Source: Eubacterium sp.
Lineage (GTDB): Bacteria; Bacillota; Clostridia; Lachnospirales; Lachnospiraceae
Length of the DNA stretch: 21,151 bases
NCBI GenBank assembly: GCA_017616955.1
Contig: JAFZXD010000043.1
Span: 1-21,151 of the forward strand
Reading direction: 5' to 3'
The notes beneath the pieces are model-generated. The model searched no databases, was not told the origin of the DNA, and worked only from the letters and a program-made list of their open reading frames with translations. The translations under genes and the position numbers were made by a program. Positions within the stretch are counted from its first letter, which is position 1. Each line of letters opens with the position of its first letter. Of this stretch, positions 1 to 8,164 are shown piece after piece.

Positions 1-178
1 GGACACTAAGCTCTCAGCCAACAAGTTGTCTGAATCGCTAAGTGCCGAGACCCGCAACGGTCTCGCAAGCATATCGTGCTGCTTTTGCCTTAGTCAATTT
101 GCTCGCGAGCAAAACTAAGCGAAAGTGCAAAGTATGTATATGAGACCATGAGCGAGAGCGATGTCTCATATACATACC
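1..178. other. Hairpin-rich non-coding element upstream of xseB (left part cut by window edge)
   Basis: No credible gene lies in the first 232 bases. Four consecutive dyads are visible. (1) CACTAAGC (4-11) faces GCTAAGTG (37-44) with one mismatch, around an inner CAAC/GTTG stem. (2) CGAGACC (46-52) pairs with GGTCTCG (59-65). (3) A long stem spans about 81-126 and is capped by the perfect palindrome TTTGCTCGCGAGCAAA (98-113), with CTTAGT (89-94) pairing ACTAAG (114-119). (4) GTATGTATATGAGAC (132-146) pairs perfectly with GTCTCATATACATAC (163-177). The density of perfect arms is far above chance. It could be a structured RNA leader, an intergenic repeat or the terminator zone of an upstream gene. 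No known RNA family is recognised. The left boundary lies outside the window. Confidence 0.6.
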
Positions 179-190
179 TTGACACGAGCG

Positions 191-196
191 TATAAT
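191..196 (+). promoter_or_regulatory. Possible -10 box for the xseB operon
   Basis: A perfect TATAAT lies 36 nt before the xseB ATG. TTGACA sits at 179-184, but only 6 nt separate the two boxes, so they cannot be the -35 and -10 of one sigma-A promoter. No good -35 is seen 17 nt upstream, because that position falls inside the 163-177 hairpin arm. This is a tentative call on the -10 box only. Confidence 0.25.
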
Positions 197-232
197 TCTT
201 GCCGCGGAACAATAGATAGGAGTGTTTTGAAT

Positions 233-457
233 ATGAGTGAAGAGGTAAAGAAGAGGCCCGCAACAAAAAAAACAAAGGCTTTTGATATAGAGAAGGCACT
301 TGCAAGGCTTGATGAGATTAACACTGAGCTTGGCAAGTCCGGAACATCTCTGAAAGACAGTCTCGCTCTCTATAAAGAGGGTGTTGAACTTGCCGAGAAG
401 TGTAAGGTGAATCTCGAGGGAGTTGAGAAGGAGATTCAGATTCTGTCTGAAGAGTGA
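233..457 (+). CDS. xseB: Exodeoxyribonuclease VII small subunit
   Basis: This 74-residue protein is the small subunit of exonuclease VII, which degrades single-stranded DNA in both directions together with the large subunit XseA. The pattern FDIEKALARLDEINTEL, then SLKDSLALYKEGVEL, is the two-helix core of the family, and the length is typical. The N-terminal 15 residues are Lys-rich and variable. I chose the ATG at 233 because AGGAG (218-222) lies 10 nt upstream. A longer reading from about 161 would translate the hairpin region and add non-family sequence. xseA, the usual immediate neighbour, is not present between the left edge and this gene, so it is either further upstream or elsewhere. 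ispA begins 14 nt after the stop. Identification is firm. Confidence 0.93.
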   Translation: MSEEVKKRPATKKTKAFDIEKALARLDEINTELGKSGTSLKDSLALYKEGVELAEKCKVNLEGVEKEIQILSEE

Positions 458-471
458 GAGGTTTATATTCG

Positions 472-1359
472 ATGAAAGAAGATTTGAAACAATATGTTAA
501 CAGCGCTGTACTGAAGTTCCTTCCGGACTCAAAGAAGTATCCGGCAAAGGTTGCAGAAGCTATGAATTATGCTATGGAGGCAGGTGGAAAGAGAATCCGC
601 CCTACTCTCATGTATCTTACATACAGCGCATATAACGGAAGCTCGTCCGATGTCATAGAGGCTTATATGGCAGCTATAGAGATGATACATACACATTCTC
701 TTATTCATGATGATCTTCCGGCACTTGATAATGATTCTCTTAGAAGAGGACGTCCTACGGTACATGTTCAGTACGACGAAGCGACCGCAATTCTGGCCGG
801 GGATGCCCTTCTTAATTACGCTTATGAGACAGTAAGTCGTGCCAATATGAATGCTTCGGTTGAGCCGGCAAGACTATTTATGGCACAGGATATACTGCTT
901 AGAAAAACGGGCTTGGACGGTATGCTGGGGGGACAGTCTCTCGATGTTGAATTATCGGGACAGAAGATATCGGACATAATCCGTGATTATATTTATAAAT
1001 ATAAGACCTGTGCGCTTATCGAAGCTCCTATAATGATCGGAGCTGCATTATCGGGATATGAAGATATTCCTTACGATAAGCTTGAAGAGGCGGGAGAAGC
1101 TGTGGGGATGGCATTTCAGGTTCAGGATGACATACTTGATGTCATCGGTGATGCTGAAAAATTAGGTAAGGAAGTAAGCCAGGATGCCAGAAATGAGAAG
1201 AATACATATGTGGCAGGCTACGGACTCGACGCTGCAAAAAGCTATGTAAAGGAACAGTCAGAGAAGGCTGTCGACATTTTAACAGAAGTGATTCCTGAAA
1301 ATGATTTCAGAGATGAGCTCATTTCTCTTGTGAAGGAAATGATCGACAGAGATAAGTAA
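472..1359 (+). CDS. ispA: Polyprenyl synthetase, farnesyl diphosphate synthase type
   Basis: This 295-residue protein is a trans-prenyltransferase that condenses IPP with DMAPP/GPP, most likely making farnesyl diphosphate in the cytosol. Visible motifs are GGKRIRP (38-44), the first Asp-rich motif DDLPALD (80-86) followed by RRGRP, GGQSLD (153-158) and the second Asp-rich motif DDILD (219-223). The two extra residues in the first motif (DDxxxxD) are the bacterial FPP-synthase form. The residue five before that motif, which influences chain length, is His (HSLIHDD) rather than Tyr as in E. coli IspA, so exact product length is inferred. I preferred the ATG at 472, with AGAGG about 10 nt upstream. 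A GTG at 454, overlapping the xseB stop, has no well-placed ribosome site. Its neighbour dxs feeds the same pathway. Confidence 0.93.
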   Translation: MKEDLKQYVNSAVLKFLPDSKKYPAKVAEAMNYAMEAGGKRIRPTLMYLTYSAYNGSSSDVIEAYMAAIEMIHTHSLIHDDLPALDNDSLRRGRPTVHVQYDEATAILAGDALLNYAYETVSRANMNASVEPARLFMAQDILLRKTGLDGMLGGQSLDVELSGQKISDIIRDYIYKYKTCALIEAPIMIGAALSGYEDIPYDKLEEAGEAVGMAFQVQDDILDVIGDAEKLGKEVSQDARNEKNTYVAGYGLDAAKSYVKEQSEKAVDILTEVIPENDFRDELISLVKEMIDRDK

Positions 1360-1389
1360 TATTTATATGAAAAACAGGTGGCACTCGTT

Positions 1390-3279
1390 ATGAGTATATT
1401 GGATAGAATTAATAAAGAAAATGATATTAAAAAGATAAGCATGTCGGACATGCCTGAACTGGCATCTGACATACGTGCTTTCATGCTGGCAAATGTCAGC
1501 AGAACAGGAGGTCATTTGGCCTCTAATCTCGGAACGGTAGAACTTACCATGGCTCTTCATATAGCCATGAATCTTCCGGATGACAAGATAGTTTTTGATG
1601 TCGGACATCAGTCTTACACACATAAGATCTTGACCGGCAGAAAGGACGATTTCTACAAGCTTCGCCAGTATGGCGGAATGAGCGGTTTTCCTAAGAGCTG
1701 TGAATCGCCTTGTGATGCATTTAACACAGGCCACAGTTCAACGTCTATATCCGCGGCACTCGGTCTTGCAAAGGCCAGAGATCTGTCGGGAGGACATGAG
1801 AGGATAGCAGCAGTGATCGGCGACGGTTCACTCACAGGCGGTATGGCTTATGAGGCACTGGATCAGCTTTCCGATCTTAAGACAAACTGTCTTATAATAC
1901 TGAACGACAATGAGATGTCGATATCACCGAATGTAGGTGGTCTTTCGGACAGTCTCAGCCGTTTTCGTGTGGGACAGTCATATAATGAACTGAAGACTCA
2001 CGTTGAAAATGCACTCCTGGATATTCCAAGTGTCGGTCGTAAGATGGCTCAGGGTATCAAGAAGTCCAAGGATTCCATAAAGAACCTCATGGTTCCCGGA
2101 ACAATCTTCGGAGACATGGGTCTGACATATGTCGGTCCGATAGATGGACATGATATAGAAGGCATGGTTGAGATATTTGAAGATGCATTCAAGCTCAACA
2201 GACCGGTCATAGTTCATGTTAAAACAGTAAAGGGTAAAGGATACAGAATAGCCGAGAGATATCCGGAATATTTCCACGGTATCGGTCCTTTCGATATAGA
2301 TACAGGTAAGGCCAAAAGGTCAAAGAGCGGAAGCTCTTATACCGATATCTTCTCCAAAACTCTTCTTAAGTACGGAGAGAAGAATCCTAAGATAGTTGCC
2401 ATCACGGCGGCTATGTCCAGAGGAACCGGAGTAAGGGCATTTCAGAAGGCTCATCCGGACAGGACATTTGACGTAGGTATCGCAGAGCAGCATGCGCTTA
2501 CATTTGCAGCGGGTCTCGCCAAAGGCGGAATGATCCCGGTTGTGGCGATTTACAGTTCATTCCTTCAGAGAGGATATGATCAGCTGCTTCACGATGTGTG
2601 TCTGCAGAACCTTCATGTCATAGTTATGATTGACAGATCCGGACTGGTAGGAGAAGACGGTGAGACACATAACGGAATCTATGATACAGCTTATCTAAGA
2701 AGCATTCCGAACCTTACGGTCATTGCGCCGAGAGGTGCCAAGGATTTGGAAAATGCATTTGAATTTGCACTTTCGTATGACGGCCCTGTTGCGATCAAGT
2801 ATCCAAAGGGACTTGCTTGTACAAAGTATGAAGATAAGATAACAAGATACGTTGAAGGACGTTCTGAGGTTGTTAACTTCAGCTCGCTTGTTGGCGAGTC
2901 GAGCTCAAAGAAACTCGCTATTATAGCTGTTGGTGGTATGTTCCAGACTGCTATGGAGATAAGAGGACGTATCAGAAATGCAACAAACTACGAGCCACAA
3001 GTGGTTAACATAAGATTTATAAATCCTCTGGATGTTGAGAGAATTCAGGAAACAGTTAAAGACTTTGATGTTGTTGCGGTTATAGAAGAAGCAGTCCAGA
3101 GAGGAAGTGTTGGAGAAGCTGTCGGTTATCAGATGGCTATGTGCGGTGCTACGTCCAAGCTTATGCATTTCTGCATAAAAGAAGAGACTGTACAGCACGG
3201 AAGTGTAAGAAAACTTCGAGAGGTTCTCGGACTTGATGAGGATAGTATTTACGAAGCTATCATGAAGGAACTGGTTTAA
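1390..3279 (+). CDS. dxs: 1-deoxy-D-xylulose-5-phosphate synthase
   Basis: This 629-residue thiamine-diphosphate enzyme condenses pyruvate and glyceraldehyde 3-phosphate into DXP, the entry step of the MEP isoprenoid pathway. The N-terminal TPP domain shows DVGHQSYTHKILTGR (70-84), GHSSTSIS (114-121), GDGSLTGGMAYEAL (144-157) and LNDNEMSIS (171-179). The middle domain has IAEQHALTFAAGLA, with its catalytic Glu, and DRSGLVGEDGETHNG. A transketolase C-terminal domain follows. Length is normal for the family. The start is the ATG at 1390, with AGGTGG (1376-1381) 8 nt upstream. A GTG at 1378 would overlap that ribosome site. The stop codon overlaps the next start (TAATG), which suggests translational coupling to tlyA. 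Confidence 0.97.
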   Translation: MSILDRINKENDIKKISMSDMPELASDIRAFMLANVSRTGGHLASNLGTVELTMALHIAMNLPDDKIVFDVGHQSYTHKILTGRKDDFYKLRQYGGMSGFPKSCESPCDAFNTGHSSTSISAALGLAKARDLSGGHERIAAVIGDGSLTGGMAYEALDQLSDLKTNCLIILNDNEMSISPNVGGLSDSLSRFRVGQSYNELKTHVENALLDIPSVGRKMAQGIKKSKDSIKNLMVPGTIFGDMGLTYVGPIDGHDIEGMVEIFEDAFKLNRPVIVHVKTVKGKGYRIAERYPEYFHGIGPFDIDTGKAKRSKSGSSYTDIFSKTLLKYGEKNPKIVAITAAMSRGTGVRAFQKAHPDRTFDVGIAEQHALTFAAGLAKGGMIPVVAIYSSFLQRGYDQLLHDVCLQNLHVIVMIDRSGLVGEDGETHNGIYDTAYLRSIPNLTVIAPRGAKDLENAFEFALSYDGPVAIKYPKGLACTKYEDKITRYVEGRSEVVNFSSLVGESSSKKLAIIAVGGMFQTAMEIRGRIRNATNYEPQVVNIRFINPLDVERIQETVKDFDVVAVIEEAVQRGSVGEAVGYQMAMCGATSKLMHFCIKEETVQHGSVRKLREVLGLDEDSIYEAIMKELV

Positions 3280-4100
3280 TGGCAAAGAAAAGATTGGATG
3301 TTATGATGGTAGAGCGTGGACTGGCTGAGTCCAGAGAAAAAGCCAAGGCTATCATCATGTCAGGAATAGTATATGTAGACAATGAGAAAGAAGATAAGGC
3401 CGGTAGCACATTTGCCGAAGAAGTACAGATTGAAGTGAGAGGCAAGACGCTTGGTTATGTCAGCAGAGGAGGTCTGAAGCTTGAAAAAGCTATGCAGGTT
3501 TTCCCTATTGAACTGAACGGCAAGGTCTGTATGGATGTAGGTGCATCCACAGGCGGGTTTACGGACTGCATGCTTCAGAACGGAGCCGTAAAGGTTTATT
3601 CTGTGGACGTGGGACACGGACAGCTTGCATGGAAGCTGAGGCAGGATGAAAGAGTTGTCTGCATGGAGAAGACAAATATAAGATATGTGAAACCTGAGGA
3701 TATAGAAGAGCTGGTCAGCTTTGCATCCGTGGATGTTTCATTTATCTCTCTTTCCAAGGTTCTTCCTCCACTCAGAGATCTTCTCGTGGAAGATGGTGAA
3801 GTGGTATGTCTGATAAAGCCTCAGTTTGAGGCCGGCCGTGAAAAGGTTGGAAAGAAGGGCGTTGTCAGAGACAAGAAAGTTCATGAAGAAGTGATCAGAG
3901 AGGTTCTTGGTTTTGCCGGAGCTAACGGATTCAAAGTTCTTGGACTTGATTATTCTCCTGTAAAGGGACCTGAAGGTAACATAGAGTATCTGATGCATAT
4001 CAGAAAAACAGATATGGAGTCGGGTGAAGATTTAATAGTATATGGAGAGGAAGATATAGAGAAGCTTGTATCAGACAGTCACGATACACTGGACAAGTAA
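3279..4100 (+). CDS. tlyA: TlyA-family rRNA 2'-O-methyltransferase (hemolysin-like)
   Basis: This 273-residue protein has an N-terminal S4 RNA-binding domain (about 1-65: RLDVMMVERGLAESREKAK, then GIVYVDN) and an FtsJ/RrmJ-type Rossmann methyltransferase domain. The SAM-binding motif is DVGASTGGFTDCML (86-99). Further core pieces are VDVSFIS (151-157), LIKPQFEAG (178-186) and GPEGNIEYL near the end. Family members 2'-O-methylate cytidines in 16S and/or 23S rRNA. The target here is inferred. Older annotations call such proteins hemolysin A, and the Bacillus relative yqxC lies in the same gene order. The start overlaps the dxs stop by one base, and AAGGA about 10 nt upstream lies inside dxs. 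Family is certain, exact rRNA site is not. Confidence 0.93.
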   Translation: MAKKRLDVMMVERGLAESREKAKAIIMSGIVYVDNEKEDKAGSTFAEEVQIEVRGKTLGYVSRGGLKLEKAMQVFPIELNGKVCMDVGASTGGFTDCMLQNGAVKVYSVDVGHGQLAWKLRQDERVVCMEKTNIRYVKPEDIEELVSFASVDVSFISLSKVLPPLRDLLVEDGEVVCLIKPQFEAGREKVGKKGVVRDKKVHEEVIREVLGFAGANGFKVLGLDYSPVKGPEGNIEYLMHIRKTDMESGEDLIVYGEEDIEKLVSDSHDTLDK

Positions 4101-4127
4101 TCTGTATATTAGAGAGCAATGGACCCT

Positions 4128-4967
4128 ATGAAAAGATTTTTGATAATAGCAAATGAGACCAAAGACGTAGGTCTTAAATGGTCTCATTACACCGAGAAGG
4201 TCATATACGAAAAAGGCGGAGAGTCAAAGCTGGGAATCGTCGTGGGAGATCCGACTCTTACCGAAAGCTTTGATAAGGCAGATGTGATCATAGTTATGGG
4301 TGGTGATGGGACCATGCTTGGCGTGGCTCATGTACTGAGCGGAAGAGAGATCCCCGTTATCGGAGTGAATCTCGGAACGGTAGGATTTCTGACTGAGATT
4401 ATTGTATCTGAGATAGATACCATGATCGACAGACTGATGGCCGGTGACTATGAAACCGAGTACAGAATGATGCTTACCGGTCATGTTATCAGTTCATCCG
4501 GAGAAAGAGCCGGGGAATCATTGCATGCGTTAAATGAGATTGTTCTTGCAAGAGAAAATGCTCTTAAATTAATAGGTGTCAGGATACTTGTAAATGGCAA
4601 GTATTTCGATACATGTGAGGCGGACGGAATAATCCTTTCAACACCGACCGGTTCAACAGGATATAACCTGTCAGCCGGCGGACCGATAGTAATGTCGGAT
4701 GCAAGGATGATAGTTATGACTCCAATATCGCCGTATTCTCTTTCCAGACGAAGTGTTATATTCGGAAAGAACGACAAGATAACGCTTGAACTGCTGGAGA
4801 AAAGGAAAGAGGGACCAAATACGGCACTCGTTTCATTTGACGGAGCGGATAACATCAGCCTTATGGTAGGGGATAAGGTTGAAGTCGGATTATCCGAAAG
4901 AAGACTTCTTCTGATAAAGATGGAAGAAATCAGTATGTATGATAAGCTGAGAAAGAAACTAAATTAA
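4128..4967 (+). CDS. nadK: NAD kinase
   Basis: This 279-residue protein phosphorylates NAD to NADP, the only route to NADP. Visible are the diagnostic GGDGT (58-62), NLGTVGFLTEI (81-91), LNEIVLARE (135-143) and the nucleotide site TPTGSTGYNLSAGGP (172-186), followed by TPISPYSLSRRSVIF. Length is usual for bacterial NadK. Two starts are possible. The ATG at 4128 gives the family-like MKRFLIIANETKD and lies 11 nt after AGAGAG (4111-4116). An ATG at 4119 would leave only 2 nt after that site. In Bacillus this position between the tlyA homologue and argR lacks nadK. In clostridia nadK is common here. The gap to tlyA is 27 nt with no terminator. Confidence 0.95.
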   Translation: MKRFLIIANETKDVGLKWSHYTEKVIYEKGGESKLGIVVGDPTLTESFDKADVIIVMGGDGTMLGVAHVLSGREIPVIGVNLGTVGFLTEIIVSEIDTMIDRLMAGDYETEYRMMLTGHVISSSGERAGESLHALNEIVLARENALKLIGVRILVNGKYFDTCEADGIILSTPTGSTGYNLSAGGPIVMSDARMIVMTPISPYSLSRRSVIFGKNDKITLELLEKRKEGPNTALVSFDGADNISLMVGDKVEVGLSERRLLLIKMEEISMYDKLRKKLN

Positions 4968-5002
4968 CGTGACTTTTCACAAAAAGATTGTAGGGTATCA
5001 TT

Positions 5003-5461
5003 ATGAAGATTGATAGACAAAAAACAATACTTAAGCTTATATCAGAGAAAAATATCTCAACTCAGGAGGAACTGCAGGCAGCCCTTCAGGAAGAAGGTGT
5101 GGTAACAACTCAGGCTACCATATCAAGAGATATTCGAGAACTTGGACTCAGAAAAAAACACGTAGATACGGGAGTCCAGAAATATGTGGCGCCGGAAGCG
5201 AAGAGAATGCATCTTGACGTGAACGGAAGTCAGTCATATATTCAGATATTGGCAAGCGGAATCACAGAGGTTCTTCCTGCCGGTGGTTTAGTAGTAGTAA
5301 AAACATATTCCGGAATGGCTATGGCTGTCGCAGCTGCGATAGACAGCATGAAACTCCAGGGTGTTGTAGGCTGTATAGCCGGTGATGACACCATATTCGT
5401 GGCTGTCCAGGATGATGGATATGTTGAAAAAGTTATGTCGGAACTCCGTGGAAAACTTTAA
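5003..5461 (+). CDS. argR: Arginine repressor ArgR
   Basis: This 152-residue regulator controls arginine biosynthesis and catabolism as an arginine-bound hexamer. The N-terminal winged helix (about 1-65) carries the recognition segment TQATISRDIREL (36-47). The C-terminal oligomerisation and arginine-binding domain shows GMAMAVAAAID (104-114) and GCIAGDDTIFV (123-133), whose Asp residues correspond to the arginine-contacting positions in the family. TAGGG (4991-4995) precedes the ATG by 7 nt. Placement directly before recN is a conserved Firmicutes arrangement. No arginine biosynthetic gene occurs in this window, so its targets lie elsewhere. I did not find a convincing ARG box here. Confidence 0.96.
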   Translation: MKIDRQKTILKLISEKNISTQEELQAALQEEGVVTTQATISRDIRELGLRKKHVDTGVQKYVAPEAKRMHLDVNGSQSYIQILASGITEVLPAGGLVVVKTYSGMAMAVAAAIDSMKLQGVVGCIAGDDTIFVAVQDDGYVEKVMSELRGKL

Positions 5462-5501
5462 TTAATTGATTTTATGTAAACCACACGGAGGGTAATAAAA
5501 A

Positions 5502-7160
5502 ATGTTAATTAATCTGCATATAGTTAATCTTGCTCTTATAGATGAGCTCGATATAGATTTCAGACCCGGTCTCAACATACTTACGGGTGAGACAGGAGCA
5601 GGAAAGTCCATCATAATCGGTTCTATAGGAATCGGTCTCGGAGGTAGATATGATACCGGCCTCCTCAGAGATCCGGAGAAGGATGGACTTGTTGAGCTGC
5701 TTTTTTCGGTTGATGATTCAGTGGCAGCTCTTCTCAGAGAAGAAGAGATAGATGTTGAAGACGGTGAAGTACTGGTGTCCAGAAGACTTACCGGTGGAAG
5801 AAGCGTGAATCGTATAAATGACAAGACCGTTACTATAGCAAAGTTACGCAAGGTTTCGGAATGTCTTATCAGTCTTCATGCTCAGCATGAACAGAGAACA
5901 CTTCTTAAGGCTTCAAAACATCTTGAACTCGTAGATAAGTATTCTGACAAGATACCTGCGCTTAAAGAAAAAGTTTCGGGCATCTACAAGGAATTTAAAT
6001 CTGTATCGGATAAGCTTGAGACTATGTCTCTGGATGAGACGGAGAGAGCTAAGAAACTCGATTATATCAGATACGAGATAAATGACATCGAAAGTGCCAG
6101 ACTTACTCCGGGAGAAGATACGGAGCTTGAGGACATTTACAAGAAGGCAAGCAATGCTCAGGAGATAGCTGAGATAACCGGCGAGACTATGGAACTTGTT
6201 GGCTATGACAGTGACAGATCTGCAGGAAGTCAGCTGTCCAGAGCTGTAAGAACTCTGAACGGACTCACCAAGCTTGATCCGGCAGCAGAGGAACTTGTAA
6301 AGACACTTACGGACATAGATACATTGATGAGCGATTTTGCCGGACAGCTGTCGGATTATGCGTCCAATATGGAATATGATGAGGATACTCTTCGCAGTAC
6401 TGAGGAGAGACTTAATCTTATCAATACACTGAAAGCAAGATATGGTTCATCCATAGAAGATATAAACAGTACACTCGATAAACTTAAGAGTGAAGAAGAG
6501 GAGCTTGCTTCTTACGAGGATACGATCGCTTCTCTTGAAAATGAGAAGATAAAGCTTCGTGCTGAACTGGAAAAGGAATGCGACAAGCTTACTGCGGAGA
6601 GAAAGAAGTCTGCAAAGGCTCTCTGCAAGACTATAGCTGATTCCATGAAAGAACTGAACTTTGAGAGAGTAAGTTTTGATATGGAATTCGAAAGACTTTC
6701 CGATTATACATCTAACGGAATCGACAGCGCACAGTTTATCATATCGACAAATGTCGGTGAAGATATGAAGCCGCTTGTAGACACCGCTTCGGGTGGTGAG
6801 CTTTCAAGAGTTATGCTGGCCATCAAGTCGGTATTATCGGAGTCGGACGATACACCGACACTTATATTTGATGAGATAGATGTAGGAATAAGCGGTATTA
6901 CGGCTGAGAAGGTCGGAAATATGATGCATAAGCTGTCTGAATCAAGACAGATCATTTCTATAACACATCTGCCTCAGATTGCGGCAGCTGCAGATTCTGC
7001 ATATGTTATAGAGAAGAAGATAGTTGGGGAGAAGACCAATACATCCATAAGAAGTCTTGATATGGATGGACGTATTAAAGAGCTTGCGAGACTGCTGGGC
7101 GGTGCAAAGGTTACCGACAGTGTTATCGCAACAGCAAAGGAAATGATTGCTCATAATTAA
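5502..7160 (+). CDS. recN: DNA repair protein RecN
   Basis: This 552-residue SMC-like ATPase is recruited to double-strand breaks and promotes recombination repair. Walker A GETGAGKS (29-36) follows the conserved LTGE turn. A long charged helical segment, roughly 150-370, forms the short coiled coil. The ABC signature SGGELS (430-435), Walker B TLIFDE (453-458) and the switch His in THLPQIA (H489) complete the ATPase head. Length is typical. The ribosome site is strong: GGAGGGT (5487-5493), 8 nt before the ATG. argR ends 40 nt upstream and the M14-like gene starts 22 nt downstream, so all are probably on one transcript. Confidence 0.97.
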   Translation: MLINLHIVNLALIDELDIDFRPGLNILTGETGAGKSIIIGSIGIGLGGRYDTGLLRDPEKDGLVELLFSVDDSVAALLREEEIDVEDGEVLVSRRLTGGRSVNRINDKTVTIAKLRKVSECLISLHAQHEQRTLLKASKHLELVDKYSDKIPALKEKVSGIYKEFKSVSDKLETMSLDETERAKKLDYIRYEINDIESARLTPGEDTELEDIYKKASNAQEIAEITGETMELVGYDSDRSAGSQLSRAVRTLNGLTKLDPAAEELVKTLTDIDTLMSDFAGQLSDYASNMEYDEDTLRSTEERLNLINTLKARYGSSIEDINSTLDKLKSEEEELASYEDTIASLENEKIKLRAELEKECDKLTAERKKSAKALCKTIADSMKELNFERVSFDMEFERLSDYTSNGIDSAQFIISTNVGEDMKPLVDTASGGELSRVMLAIKSVLSESDDTPTLIFDEIDVGISGITAEKVGNMMHKLSESRQIISITHLPQIAAAADSAYVIEKKIVGEKTNTSIRSLDMDGRIKELARLLGGAKVTDSVIATAKEMIAHN

Positions 7161-7182
7161 TATGAAAAGTAGGGGTTGCTAA

Positions 7183-8145
7183 ATGATTGAAACAGTCGCC
7201 AGAGTGAATCTCATGGTGAATGAGGTTCTCAAGATTAAAAAGAATCGCCTCATGCCGGATAGACTTACCGGCAAAGAAAGACGTTTGTGTATAGTTTCGG
7301 GAATATACGGTGATGAGCTGCAGGGACAGTTTATCTGTTACGAGGTTACCCGAAGGATCAAAGAAGATTATAAAAGTCTGACCGGTATAGTGGATATATA
7401 TCCTGCGGTCAATCCTATGGCTCTGGAAGCACATACCAGAGAGATTCCGGGAGTTGAGCTTGATATGAACGAGCTGTTCCCGGGAGCAAAGAGCGGCGCT
7501 ATGGGCGAATATGCAGCCAGCTGTATCATTGATGACATTATATCTGAAGAGGACGGCCCTAAGGCAGAGTTCTGCTTTGATGTGCACGGAAGTAATATGT
7601 ACCTTACCGAGATCCCTCAGATAAGACTTAACGATGATGTTGTTGATGAGGTTATGCCCTATGCAACGAAGCTCGGACCTGATATGATATGGATTCATCC
7701 ATCAACTCAGGTTAAGGACGGAAGTCTTGTGTACGAGCTGAACAAGCGTGGCGTTATGTCATGTGTTACCGAATCAGGCTGTGCATACAGGATATATCAG
7801 GATTACGGAAATCAGCTTGTGGATGGAATATTCAATCTGATGAAATATATGGATATATGGCAGGGCGAAATAAATCCGCAAAAAAAGCGTCCTCTTGTTG
7901 CATATGACAACCAAGTGTCTTATATTAATTCAGAGTCCAGTGGAATATTTATTCCAAATATAAAGATACACGATAAGGTGCAGGCAGGAATGCGTATCGG
8001 ATCGGTTGTTGATATACTCACCGGTTCGGTTCAGGAAGTAATCGTGGCACCACGCAAGGGAATAGTTACGGCTATGAGAGAGTATCCTGCTATTGAAGTA
8101 GGTTCACTTCTATGCCGAATAGTCGGTACGAATGCTGATAGTTAA
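7183..8145 (+). CDS. AstE/AspA-like (M14) protein 1, altered metal site
   Basis: This 320-residue protein resembles the succinylglutamate desuccinylase/aspartoacylase branch of M14 zinc carboxypeptidases, with the catalytic fold at about 35-240 and a C-terminal beta domain at about 250-315 (SSGIFIPNIKIHDKVQAG). The first zinc motif, normally HGxE, reads YGDE (42-45), so Tyr42 replaces the His ligand. The second ligand His135 (DVHGS) and the candidate catalytic Glu197 (VTESG) are kept. The substrate-binding DLNRxFPG motif is DMNELFPG (94-101), losing the Arg. Substrate is unknown, and the enzyme may be inactive or changed in metal use. AGGGG (7171-7175) precedes the start by 7 nt. A paralogue follows 19 nt after the stop. 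Confidence 0.75.
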   Translation: MIETVARVNLMVNEVLKIKKNRLMPDRLTGKERRLCIVSGIYGDELQGQFICYEVTRRIKEDYKSLTGIVDIYPAVNPMALEAHTREIPGVELDMNELFPGAKSGAMGEYAASCIIDDIISEEDGPKAEFCFDVHGSNMYLTEIPQIRLNDDVVDEVMPYATKLGPDMIWIHPSTQVKDGSLVYELNKRGVMSCVTESGCAYRIYQDYGNQLVDGIFNLMKYMDIWQGEINPQKKRPLVAYDNQVSYINSESSGIFIPNIKIHDKVQAGMRIGSVVDILTGSVQEVIVAPRKGIVTAMREYPAIEVGSLLCRIVGTNADS

Positions 8146-8164
8146 AGTGTGACAGGGGGTAGAA

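Noticed and set aside
161..232. N-terminal extension of xseB
   Set aside because: It would translate the hairpin arm and promoter-like region. The ATG at 233 has a good ribosome site and gives the normal family length.
7123..7698. 191-codon open frame on the minus strand across recN and M14 protein 1
   Set aside because: It is antisense to two well-supported genes, spans their junction, has no ribosome site and no recognisable motif.
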